Source of the DNA: Xiphophorus maculatus
Taxonomy: Eukaryota; Chordata; Actinopteri; Cyprinodontiformes; Poeciliidae
DNA: 64,000 nt
Direction: 5' to 3'
Assembly: GCF_002775205.1 (NCBI RefSeq)
Contig: NC_036446.1
Location: 15,748,565 to 15,812,564 of the forward strand
Made by a program: the position numbers and the translations under genes. Shown piece by piece: positions 1-9,956 of this stretch; within the stretch, counting starts at the first letter, position 1, and the number at the start of each line of letters is the position of its first letter. Below the pieces are notes generated by a model. The model was not told the origin of the DNA. It made no database searches and saw only the letters and a list, made by a program, of their open reading frames with translations.

Positions 1-128
1 CTTTTTTTTGTTTTTAAATCATCAAACATTTTCAGAATTAGATACTGTGACTGACTCTTTGATTGTTTTGTGTCATCCCTAACATGTCTGGCAGCTGGGT
101 AGATAATCATCTCATCTCTCATACTCAC

Positions 129-1451
129 CCACAGAGCAGCGGCCGTGAAAGTTGGGCTGCGGCACTTCCACCAGGCTGCTCACATCATCGAGTATCGCCA
201 TGGTAACTCGTGACACTTTCTCCCTCAGGCTGCCGTAGACAGAACTGCCCACCCTGTGCAGAAGGCCTCGTCTCAGTCCATCCAAACTCTGCACGAGAGC
301 GAGGTTTTTCTGGGCCTGCTGCCCGCCTCGATCCCCGCCACCTGAACGAGACAAAGCCTGCAGCAGGAAGCTCTGCACCGAGTCCAACTCATCCTCTCTG
401 CTCATCATGTTTTCCGCAGATGCATTTGCTGAAAACCTGTCCTGCCTCAACATGGCCTCAGGGGGCAAACTGAAGGGTTTAAAGCGTCCAAATGCACTGG
501 GGTCCTTGCCGTGTCCTGCAGGTTCCCCTGCTGGGTGCAAACTGACCACTGGCTTCCAGTTGCGTGTTTCCAGGTACTGCAGCAGCTGCTGAAGCCAGCT
601 AACACTAAAGGCGCAATCGCTACGACCCTTCAGTGCACAGATGAAGCCCTGAAGGCCTGCGCTGGCCTGGCCGTAAGTCCCGCTGATTACAGCCTGCAGT
701 GTCGCCTCCAGCACAGCGCTCACCGTCCTCCAGTTCTGAGATAAGAAAGCCAAGATTGGCCTCTGGGGCTGACGCTCGGACAGAGTGATGAGACTCTGCA
801 GGAGCCCCAGCAGCCAGTCCCAGTGCGGACTTCCTCTCAGGGACAAAAACCAGTCCTGCACTTTAACGCTGGGTCTGGGCGGTACATGGCCGTTCCACTG
901 GTTCAGGGCTGCGTTGCCTTCAGACTGGAGAAAGAAATGCAGCACCTTCTCCCAGAGCTGGTCCTCATCTTGCTCTGCGGGTACGTCCTCCAGCTCAGCA
1001 CCCATCTCTTGCAGATACAGAGAAATGTTGTACAGGAATCCAGAGAGACGGCGTCTGTCTATTGGCTTGTTTAATGAAGGAAGGTTCTTACTGGGAAAAA
1101 AAGTTTTTAACCCCCCCATAATGCTTCTAACCCAAGAGGGCAAAGACTGGTCCTTGTTGGTTTCAGGTGGGGGTCTCAAACCTGCTTCTTTACTCCATTT
1201 TGAGACGATCTCCTTCAGGAGAGCATCTCTGTGGTCCACTTTTTCACCTCCTAAAACAGCAAAAAAAAAAAAAAAAAAAAAACGAGACAGCTTGAGCTAG
1301 CCTTGAAAAACACACAGACCCAAATAATTACCAGCATGGTAATCACAATGGCATCTTACTCACCTGTCCTCTGTCCAACCAAAACAGCACAGACTATGAT
1401 GGTTGTGAATTTAAAACCGGCCATTCCTGACCCTTTCTTCACCATCGTCAT
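129..1451 (-). CDS. strc: stereocilin, N-terminal exons (partial gene)
   Basis: Stereocilin is a large secreted or membrane-associated protein of hair-cell stereocilia, linking stereocilia tips to each other and to the tectorial membrane. Two coding exons are visible. Exon 1 (1364-1451) starts at ATG 1451 and encodes a signal-peptide-like segment (basic start, then FTTIIVCAVLVG). Exon 2 (129-1250) has a TTTTAG acceptor and a GTGAGTAT donor; the junction is phase 1. Exon 2 encodes about 374 residues. The segment VQDWFLSLRGSPHWDWLLGL closely resembles the human stereocilin stretch around [20 protein letters not shown], and a second match lies near the exon end (RGLLHRVGSSVYGSLRE, QPNFHGRC). The rest of this very long protein lies left of the window. 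A second in-frame ATG (codon 10) is possible, but both starts keep the signal segment. Family assignment is from remembered similarity; the splice frame is seen directly. Confidence 0.85.
1261..1282. repeat. poly-A tract (22 A)
   Basis: Uninterrupted run of 22 A on the plus strand within strc intron 1, just upstream of the exon-2 acceptor. On the gene strand it is a T-run and may serve as the polypyrimidine tract. Confidence 0.9.
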
Positions 1452-2959
1452 CTCATGCCAGCATGTGCAGCACGAAACTGGTGTCACATTTTTCTTTTAA
1501 GGGTTTTCTTCCCTGTAGATTTAACAAAAACTCTGTTTAACTTTCATTGAGTTTTATCTTTTATATATGAAGCAGTAGGAATAAACATTATAGCAGTCAG
1601 AAATTATTAAAGCGTAATGACTGGCTTGCATTGCACCTTCCAGGTCTCCATAGTGTGATTAAACCAGACAAACTACAGGCTATTAGAGTCGAAAGCTTTG
1701 AATATCTAAAGTTTATTCGTGTGTTTATCATTAAAGTTAAATTAATTTCAAACATATGCCATTATTTTCTATTAATATGTAAAAAAAAGAAAGTAAGGAA
1801 ATAAAGAAAGATTTTTAACTTACCAGTGGTTATAATCCATTTTTTTCTTTAAGTGTCTTACAGCATCTTTTTAAACTTATTGTATCCATTACACGGTGCG
1901 CTGCCCTCCTTCTAAGTGGGTCTCTATTTCACTACCGCTGTGACTTTCTCTACCTTTCACTCTCTTTCTGGCACCCCTCCCACCACTGACCACGACTACC
2001 CCGCTATTTTAGATGTATGAGATGCATGACTGCTTAGTTCGTAAGGTTTACGTTTATTTTAAGCTTCCAATGTGGGATTTATTCCACTGTTTTGTGTCGA
2101 TTCTAACAAACATTTTACAGGCAAAAGCTTTGCACACATAACCACTGTTTGTTTAGCTCTCTGTGTTCTGATGTACTATGATGTTACAGGAAGGTCACAG
2201 CTCTCAGCTATGTGTGTAAACAAGGTGAAAATCTGGATCATATTAATCACACCCAGGATATCTATCCTGTTCTCGAACCGTCCAGTGTCTCCTGCTGACT
2301 GATCCCCCATTGAGCTGGGACTAATCTGGTGACACTGGGTTTGTTGGGGGTGTAGTCTTACCGAAGGGGCCGGGTCAGCAGGACTGTGCAGCCTGTCACT
2401 GTTTTAGTCTCTTCTATGCCTCAGTCGGACAAACGTACAATTGGGCCTTGTGCAGGGGCACAAGAGCAGTCAAAGCACTGTCTGCGGGCTCTGAAACCCA
2501 AGAGGGCCGGGTGAAAGGACCAGCCCCTCCCTCCGCCTGCTTCAGCTCTGTGATACTGCGGCCTGCGCAGGGACAATAACTTCCTCCTATATTATTGATG
2601 CCACAGGGAACAGCAATCACTCAGTGCAGCAGGGCTCGATTCACCACGGGAATAGTCAATGAGAAACTGGATCCGCCCCATACCTTCCTCCTCTCTCTGT
2701 TGCAAACTCGGTCATGGCAGGAGGGAAATCAGCTGGCGAAAATGCTGCTGTTGTTGAGATTTTTTTTTAATTCATGGTTGGAGGCAAACCTTTGGTCTAG
2801 ATTATAAGTAGAAGGGGAACAAAACCATGAAAGCCAAGCATTTTATATCAGAAAGCAGGAAATTCTCTTCTTGTCATGCATTTTTTAAATTTTCCGCAGT
2901 GCAGTGAGAGAGAATTTTACAGGTTTTAATTACACAAAGATAATCTGAATAAACACCCA

Positions 2960-3950
2960 AAGCAGTTTTTTTTATTTTGATGTCATTTATTAAAGAAAAA
3001 TAAATCTTTAAAAATAGCTCTTACCATTAATGAAGAAGTAATTATTCCCCTAATTTAATAACTGGTTGTATCACCCTTGGCAACAGCAAGTGCTATTAAG
3101 CCATTTGTTAATGGATCTTTTTCTCTGTATGCTGTCAGTCTTGGTCAGGTCTCTTTTGTAAAATAGATATTTTGATCTCGATGAGACAAATTAGGTTAAA
3201 TAAAGGTTATTATTATTATTATTATTAATCTTTTCATCACCATGGAGGAATTGTCACCACTCTTCTTTACAGAATCCAGCCACACTGGATTCTGGTGGTC
3301 AGTGGTCATTCCACTGCATTTCTATCAGATTTAAGCAAGGGCTTTGACTAGGCCACTCCAAAACCTTCATTTTGTTTCTTTAAGGATTCAGAAAATTAAT
3401 TTAGTGTGTTTTGGTTACTTGTACTGCTGCATGACTCAGTTGTGCTTGAGCTTAAGCTCAGAACTGGCTACTCCCTTGTCCATCAGTCATGATAAGTCTT
3501 CTGGGCCCCAAACCAGAAAAGTATCCAGAACATCACAATATTTTTATGTCTCAATATCATATCCTGTTTCTAAATTTCATTTGCTAGTTTTAAGTCAAAT
3601 AAAACACTGTGCACCTTTTCCAAAATGTTCCACTTTTATCTAGCAAATTCACAGAATGCTTTTTGTAAAAGTCTTGTTGATCATAAAGGTGTCTTTTTGG
3701 TAAATGTGAGCCGGCGCCGGTTTCCGCCCTGCAGCTCTCCCGTGGATGCCATTTACGTCCAGTCTCTTTCTTATTGTTGAATTATGAACACTGACCTTAG
3801 CTGAGATTAATTAGGTCTGCAGAGCTCTAGATGTTGCTCTGGGTTCTTTCTGACCTCCAGGATGAGTCTGATACTTGAATTTATTTGATGATCTGAAACA
3901 TTTAAATGCGACAAAAAACAAAAAGAGAAGAAATCTGTAAGACAGCAAAC
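2960..3950. mobile_element. decayed DNA-transposon-like interspersed repeat
   Basis: The stretch contains phrases I recognise from a widespread teleost interspersed repeat: the ACTGGTTGTATCACCCTT block near 3060, GACTAGGCCACTCCAAAACC near 3347, TCCCGTGGATGCC near 3738, and TTTGATGATCTGAAACATTT near 3882. It is heavily mutated, has lost internal sequence, and has no open transposase frame. A Tc1/mariner-type origin is an inference from memory. Confidence 0.6.
3150..3232 (+). repeat. nested retroelement-tail-like insertion with (ATT)n
   Basis: Inside the decayed transposon sits a segment ending in GTTAAATAAAGGTT followed by an ATT microsatellite (3208-3228). This resembles the 3' tail of a teleost retroelement that inserted into the older repeat. 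Confidence 0.4.
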
Positions 3951-5104
3951 ACAAAAATTCTATAGTTAGTTGCTGATTCTTGTATTATTTGTTAGAATTA
4001 ATCAGTATATCACAGATTGTTTTTCATGTTTTAGATGGACATGAAGATCTCTTCAAATTTGCTTCCAGTTTAATGAGGTTTAGACACTTGATCCCATTAT
4101 ATTGATTTGAGTAGTGAATAAATGCAGCACAGCAGCAGGTCAAAGATTTGTCAGACAACAAATGCTGTAGAGAGTTTCTCTCTGATCTATTTGATCAAAC
4201 TCACATACCTAAAATTTATGGGGTGTGGGCTCAAAAAAAAAAAAACTAACTTCTGCAGAAACAGTTTTATTGTATCAGCTCTAAAATTATTACAAAGTCA
4301 CTGGTACACAGCAGAACAAAACAAAGTCATCTCCACAAACCACTTAGCAAAATTAAGTATTACAATGGCTAAATAAAATAAATGTTATACTGTTACGTAA
4401 CACATACAAACATTTCTGCATTACTTCTTTTCTAGCATTTATCTTAGAGCAGCCTTTTAGATGCACCATGACAAGTTCACAGTCATATTCAATAAATTAG
4501 AGCATAATAACATTTAAACAGGTACTTCTCAGTAAGTCCATAATTTTTTATAACATATATGCACATATAAGCTTATATATATTTAATTGGTCTGATGTAG
4601 TAATCTAATCTTGGATGCCATTTCATCAGTTGTGAGCAGAAAATCACCACAATTAACAGAAATAAAAGCTTAAAATCATATTAGTCTGTGTGTAAATAAT
4701 TTATAATATGTGTCAGTGAGTTGAGCTACAGAACCAAAACTTTAGTTAAAGACAAAAATGTAGCGGGAGCCAAAAGCAAAAAGCCCATTTCATTTCACTA
4801 AAATCACCTAAAAAGCTTTGATTTTATAAATGATATTTGATTATAAAACCAGCTTACTTTACCTAGGAGTTTATACTGTGCATAACTAAACATTTGGAAG
4901 AGTAAAATCTAACTATTAAATAAGGTTTTGTCCAATATGTGACTTCAGCCCTTTCACATCCTTAGATTACCGTACACAGATTAAATGCCATCAAAAACAG
5001 TTTATGCTTCATAAGGGAAATCCCTTACCTTAAGCCAAATCTTGATAAACATGCACCTTTTTCATTATAAAGCAAATTATTGTAAACACCTAGCAAGATT
5101 TGTT

Positions 5105-5110
5105 TTTATT
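5105..5110 (-). terminator. polyadenylation signal of gas8-like gene
   Basis: AATAAA on the minus strand (TTTATT on plus), 232 nt past the stop codon at 5342. It is the first canonical signal downstream, giving a short 3' UTR. Confidence 0.55.
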
Positions 5111-5341
5111 TATTCCACCAAAAAAACAGGGTAGCTTTGGTCACAGAGCTGTTTTAGGGTTTCAATATGAGGTTGAATGTTTGCCTTTGAATTCCTTCTG
5201 ATAAGGTAATTTCCTGCCCTAAATCAATATTTAGTTTTGTCAAAGAGTAATTAAACCAAGAATAAAAGAATGAACAAATTTAAGATCTGACCAGATAATC
5301 TAGCAACTTGTGTGGGAAATCAAGGGCTCTTCAAGATCTTT

Positions 5342-8300
5342 TTACACCGCGATGACGCCTTCCGCCCTCTCTAGCGCGGCAGTATGAGCCTGAAAGACAC
5401 ACATTTATCTCCCATGAATGTGAGTGAAAAACTCACATGATCTGTTTGTAAGACACTGATGCAAATCAAACCAAAAGTTTCAAGCAACAGTGCGATCAAA
5501 TGCAAGGTTCTCATTTTCTCAAGTAAAAATACGACTGACCGTTGATATCAGATATCTTTTATGCTTTAGGTTCTTGATAGCAGAATTTCTGATCTCCAGT
5601 TCTTTCTGCAAGCAAATGTTTTTTTGTTATGCTTTTGAAAACATTCTCAGAGAACTTATTAAGAGTAGCCACCAAAGGTGTGAGCTCACGACATTACCTC
5701 GACTTTGTGAGTGATTTCAGTGACAGCGGTTTGGTCCACGTTAGGGGCTGAGATCAAGGCGTGGAGCTGAGCGTGGATCTGCTCCACATGGTCATTCAGA
5801 GCCGTCAGCTCATCCTCCAGAGGCATGAGAGACAGATCTGCTTGTTTCTGCGCAATGTCGATTTTCTTAGGAACAGACGATTGTAGTTCCTCCACCTCAA
5901 TCTGAAGCTGCACAAAGGTTAAAAACAACTTCAGTCATATGAATGCTTCTTACACGCCAGCCATCAAAATCTTAAAAAGGATTTTACCGTCCTGAATTGC
6001 TCTTCCAAGTCTTCAAACTCTGTCTTCTTGTCTTTCAGGACCTTTTTTTGAGGATTTATTAATTGTTTCTGTGAAACACATTGTAACAAATTATATTTAA
6101 AAAAAGAACATTAAAAAAACCCCACTTATAATAGCAACCAGTTACAAAAAGAATCATCAACACAACCTCTGACTGTGAGAAGGATTTTGATCTCCTTTCA
6201 AGACGGCTATATTCATTCTCGGTTTTTGCAACACGCTTTGCAAATTCTTTATTTTCTTTCAAAAGAGCAAAAAATTCATCTTTCATCAACATCAGCTCCA
6301 AGGCCTTTTTATCTCTGCATTCCTATAATGACAAAAAAAAAAAAACTTATGGGAGTTAAAAACAAAAATTACCACACCAAGGCACACATCAAGATTAAAG
6401 CTGCAGCAACTGAGAAATCTAAAAATAATCACCATTAGTAAAAAGCATGTGTGTGTAAAGTTGCATTTTTTTGTATTCAATTGTTATTGAATAACAAAAT
6501 TACATTAAATCAAAACAAAAAATATATTTTAATCAGTCAATTGAAATTGCATCAAAAATCAGTCTAATAGCTATTTTATTTACGGGCTTACCTTAAGAGC
6601 TGTGATCTCTTTTACTGTATCTCTGCTCAGCATACTAATAAGCTCTTTTGCGTCACTTATGCATCTCTCAATATCTTCATTAAGATTGCCAAAGTGGCTC
6701 TTCCAGAGCAGCTCTCGCTCACATGTCACACTTTTCATTATGTTGTCGTGCTCCTTTTCCAGCTGTTGAATCTCTGTCTTGTTTCTGACTGCAGTTTCTG
6801 ATTGAACAGGAACCAAAGATGTAGCTCATTATATTGCTGACACTATGAAATGCAGAACTGTGTAGCAAATTAGTTGCTCACCTCTCAGAAGTCTCTCCCA
6901 CTTCTCCCTAGCTGCAGTCATTTCTTCTTCATGTTTCTGTTTGAAGGAAAAGAAGAACACTTGAGTGCGCGTCAGAAATGTCGAGGTGTTTTAATGTCAT
7001 TCTGTACAGGACGAACCAGCAGAAGCTCTTTAAAAACGTCCTCACAGCTGGACTCCTGCATCTCAACCAGGATGCCCATCATTTCCTTATACAGATCTGC
7101 CTCCAGTTGACTCTGCTCATCCTCCAGCACATCGGTTGAGGTTACAATATCTGCTTCCAGCTCAGTGACTGTGTTATGGTGTTCACACAGGAGGTGCTTC
7201 ATCTTCTGTTTAAAGACCTGGCAGGAAAGATATCAAATGAAGCTGCATAAAATGGAAAATCTATCCAGTTTTTCATTCAAAATGCACTACAATTATATGG
7301 GCTAAATGGTTTTATCTTCTCTCCGATGTCTGAAAGTGGTGACGCCTTTTAGGTGGCTGTGATTCATAACGAAGGTTAAGCATTCTTATGTACAGTACAG
7401 ACCAAAAGTTTGGACACACCTTTTAATTCAATGAGTTTCCTTTATTTTCATGACTATTGACATTGTAGATTCACACTGAAGGCATCAAAACTGTGAATAA
7501 CACATGTGGAAATATGCACTAAACAAAAAAGTGTAAAACAACTGAAAATACCCCTTATATTCTAGTTTCTTCAAAGTAGCAACATTTTGCTGTGATTACT
7601 GCTTTGCACACACTCTGCATTTTCTTGATGAGCTTCAAGAGGTAGCCACCTGAAATGGTTTTCACTTCATAGGTCAACCTGCCCTGTCAGGTTAATAAGT
7701 GGGATTTCTTGCCTTATAAATAGTCATGAAAATAAAGAAAACCCATTGAATTAGAAAGGTGTGTCCAAACTTCTGGTCTGTACTGTACTTCAAGCTACAG
7801 ACTGAAAAAACTCATTTTCAACCAGCTGATTGTTTTCAATCATAAATGATCATCATAGGGAACAATGTCTCCTACAGTATGTGAATAAAATATAATAGTA
7901 ACTACTACTGACTTCCAAACTGTTCTTTGCAAACATAAGATTGCACACAGTACTGTGGATTACACACAGGTGACCTTTTACCTTTGTCAAAATATATGTT
8001 TGTCTGAACATAGACGAAAACTAAATTCAGCCCTATTTGTGATAGCGCAGCCGCAGTATTTGAGCATTACCTTAATCCCCACTAGGTGATGTGCCTGATC
8101 ATCCTCTATGGCCTTCTCCAGGTTTTTAAGTTCAGCCTTAACCTCCGAATGTTTTCTGTCAGTGACTTCCCGAAAGGACTGAATCTTGTCTCTCTCCAGC
8201 TGGAAGTAATTCCTCTCCTCCCTCTCTCTGTCCAGCACCTCGCGAAGTCGCACAACATGGTCTTCTATCTGAAAGACAAAATTTCGCTGTAAACTATCCA

Positions 8301-8781
8301 AACACGCTGCCCACACTTTGTAAACAAAGACATAAAGTATGTGGAAAAAGTATGTAAACCCAAAACAAGGATATAAAGAGGACTGTCTTAACTGGTATGA
8401 AAAAAAAGACAGATGTTAAGGTTAGTGGGGTTCAAACCTGTACTTTAAAACATTTAAATTATAACCTAACCTGTTCCCTCGATATCTCCTCCTTGGTGAG
8501 GCCATTTATTAGCGTGGGGGGCTTCGCTTCCGCCTTTTTCTTCTTTTCATCCTTTTTGGGTGGCTGTTAGACAAAAAGAAGTGTAAGCTCCAACTTTCAT
8601 AGCTCCTTGGCTACTTTAAATGGAAACGCCATAATCATTTCTTGCTTATTAGCCTAACACCTAGCATTTCCGGAGAAAGCCGGAGCTGTTACCAACGACA
8701 TTCGGTAATTAAATTAAAACATTTTTAATTTACGGAAAGTAATTCGTAAATTAAAAATCATATTTAAAAACATTTTACCAT
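5342..8781 (-). CDS. gas8: GAS8/DRC4-like dynein regulatory complex coiled-coil protein
   Basis: DRC4 (GAS8) is a subunit of the nexin-dynein regulatory complex of motile axonemes. Ten coding exons join in frame to 416 aa: 8779-8781, 8471-8563, 8071-8268, 7017-7217, 6882-6936, 6592-6797, 6167-6322, 5988-6068, 5698-5907, 5342-5389. Exon 1 carries only the ATG, followed at once by GTAAAA. The N-terminus (lysine-rich, then LTKEEISREQIEDHVVRLRE and LDREREERNYFQLERDKI) is strongly DRC4-like, and VFKQKMKHLL and the late LHALISAPNVDQTAVTEI segment also align. The middle and C-terminus are diverged, and the protein is about 60 residues shorter than human GAS8. Nearly all of it is predicted coiled coil. 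It could be the fast-evolving orthologue or a fish paralogue, so the symbol is provisional. The exon-4 donor (GTTCGT) is the weakest junction. Confidence 0.83.
7391..7787. mobile_element. short mariner-like inverted-repeat element (MITE)
   Basis: In intron 3 of the gas8-like gene. The ends are inverted copies: left TACAGTACAGACCAAAAGTT (7391 on), right ending ...GGTCTGTACTGTA (7787). The first 33 bp pair with one mismatch, and pairing continues imperfectly to about 65 bp. The flanking TA fits a mariner/Tc1 target duplication. Total 397 bp, no coding capacity. Confidence 0.85.
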
Positions 8782-8883
8782 AATTCGTTTAGAGTCGATA
8801 ACGATGACGGAACGGTGATTTCTGGGTTATGTGTTTAAGATAAACAACGGCCAGCAGGTACAACTCCAGTGGTCTACACTAAG

Positions 8884-8897
8884 GTTTCCATAGCAAC
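8884..8897. promoter_or_regulatory. X-box (RFX-binding-type motif) upstream of gas8-like gene
   Basis: GTTTCCATAGCAAC matches the RFX X-box consensus (GTNRCC, 0-3 nt, RGYAAC; here read as GTTGCT-AT-GGAAAC on the gene strand). It lies 103 bp upstream of the start codon, the usual place for X-boxes of ciliary genes. Binding is inferred from the motif, the position and the ciliary role of the gene. Confidence 0.7.
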
Positions 8898-9817
8898 AAC
8901 GCCGTGAATGCGGAAGTAACTAGTATTTAAGTACATTTATGGCTTACGTGCTTTTTAAAGCAAAAAAAGTAAGGAGACTTTTACTTTTCTGTTTCGTCAA
9001 TGCAGTGATTAAAGGCACGCTCATGTAGAAACAAGGCGGTTATAAAACTCTTGCTTTACATTTGTTTTGCACAGTTACAAAAAATGTGCTTTGTGTGTCT
9101 CCCCCAAATTCATGTTTTCTTTTTGTTTCTACTTCTCCACTTCGTGGGTCCCAAATTTGTATCATGATTTTTCTGTCTGACTCTCTTAAACCTGCAATTT
9201 GTGAAAATGTATAGAGTGCCAAATGTACCAAAATGTTATTTTAAAAAAATTATTAGACATTTAACATGTTTGAAATCGAATTGGTAATAAACACATATAA
9301 TAGATAAATACATGTATCCCTAGTTATTTGTGTTAATTTACTGAGCTAAATTAAACGATTACCTAAAACTGGTGGCTCATTTTATGTAAAATCATATAGA
9401 ATTATTTCAACAAGTTTGGGTTTCATAGTTTCTGTGTTACCATAAAATTGGAAAAAAAAAAGAATAACACTTGTTAGGTTAACCAGGATATTAAATTTAC
9501 TGCACAAGTAGACAATGTTAGCATCTCATAACAAATGAGTTATGGCATTTTTTGACTCCATAATTTTTAAGTCTATGAACATACCGTTCCCAGCAGAGTT
9601 ACAGTTTTGATGGTAATAGACAGAATAAAGCTTGTACTGTTTAAGTAGTTCCAAAGTTTATGTTACTTGTCACTTAAACCAGCACAAACACAGATAATGT
9701 AAAGGTTGAGACCATCACACGTCTGATACTTCTGCAGTATAATTCACACTGCAGAAAACGGTTTCAGTGCAAGGTTTTAAAACTGAATTAAGACAGTTTT
9801 TGTATTATAATTCAAAC
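8898..9817. other. spacer between e2f 3' end and gas8-like promoter
   Basis: AT-rich. A 63-codon minus-strand frame at 9040-9231 has no recognisable homology and no matching splice partners. I see no gene here. Confidence 0.5.
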
Positions 9818-9823
9818 TTTATT
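9818..9823 (-). terminator. polyadenylation signal of e2f gene
   Basis: AATAAA on the minus strand, 134 nt beyond the stop codon at 9957. It marks a short 3' UTR and argues against further downstream coding exons. Confidence 0.6.
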
Positions 9824-9956
9824 TGTTGACAAAAAAAAATACTTAAACCAAACATACATCATAAATCATTGCTCATGAAGAAATGTAGGCATTGATGCCC
9901 AAAAACAGCACAACGGGATATCAACCAGGTAACTCTCATCCTGATTACAGTGACCT

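Larger units (their letters stand above)
1452..5104. other. intergenic spacer strc / gas8-like
   Basis: No credible coding exon was found between the strc start and the gas8-like 3' end. The strc promoter should lie just right of 1451, but I see no clear core motif. About 2330-2710 is much more GC-rich than its surroundings and is not recognised as coding. A decayed transposon occupies about 2960-3950. The rest (about 3950-5100) is AT-rich and featureless to me. Confidence 0.6.

Noticed and set aside
785-1300. 171-codon plus-strand open frame opposite strc exon 2.
   Set aside because: Antisense shadow of a conserved coding exon; no homology of its own.
9040-9231. 63-codon minus-strand frame (IWDPRSGEVETKRKHEFGG).
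   Set aside because: No recognised family, and no in-frame partner exon for e2f or gas8-like; kept as unknown only.
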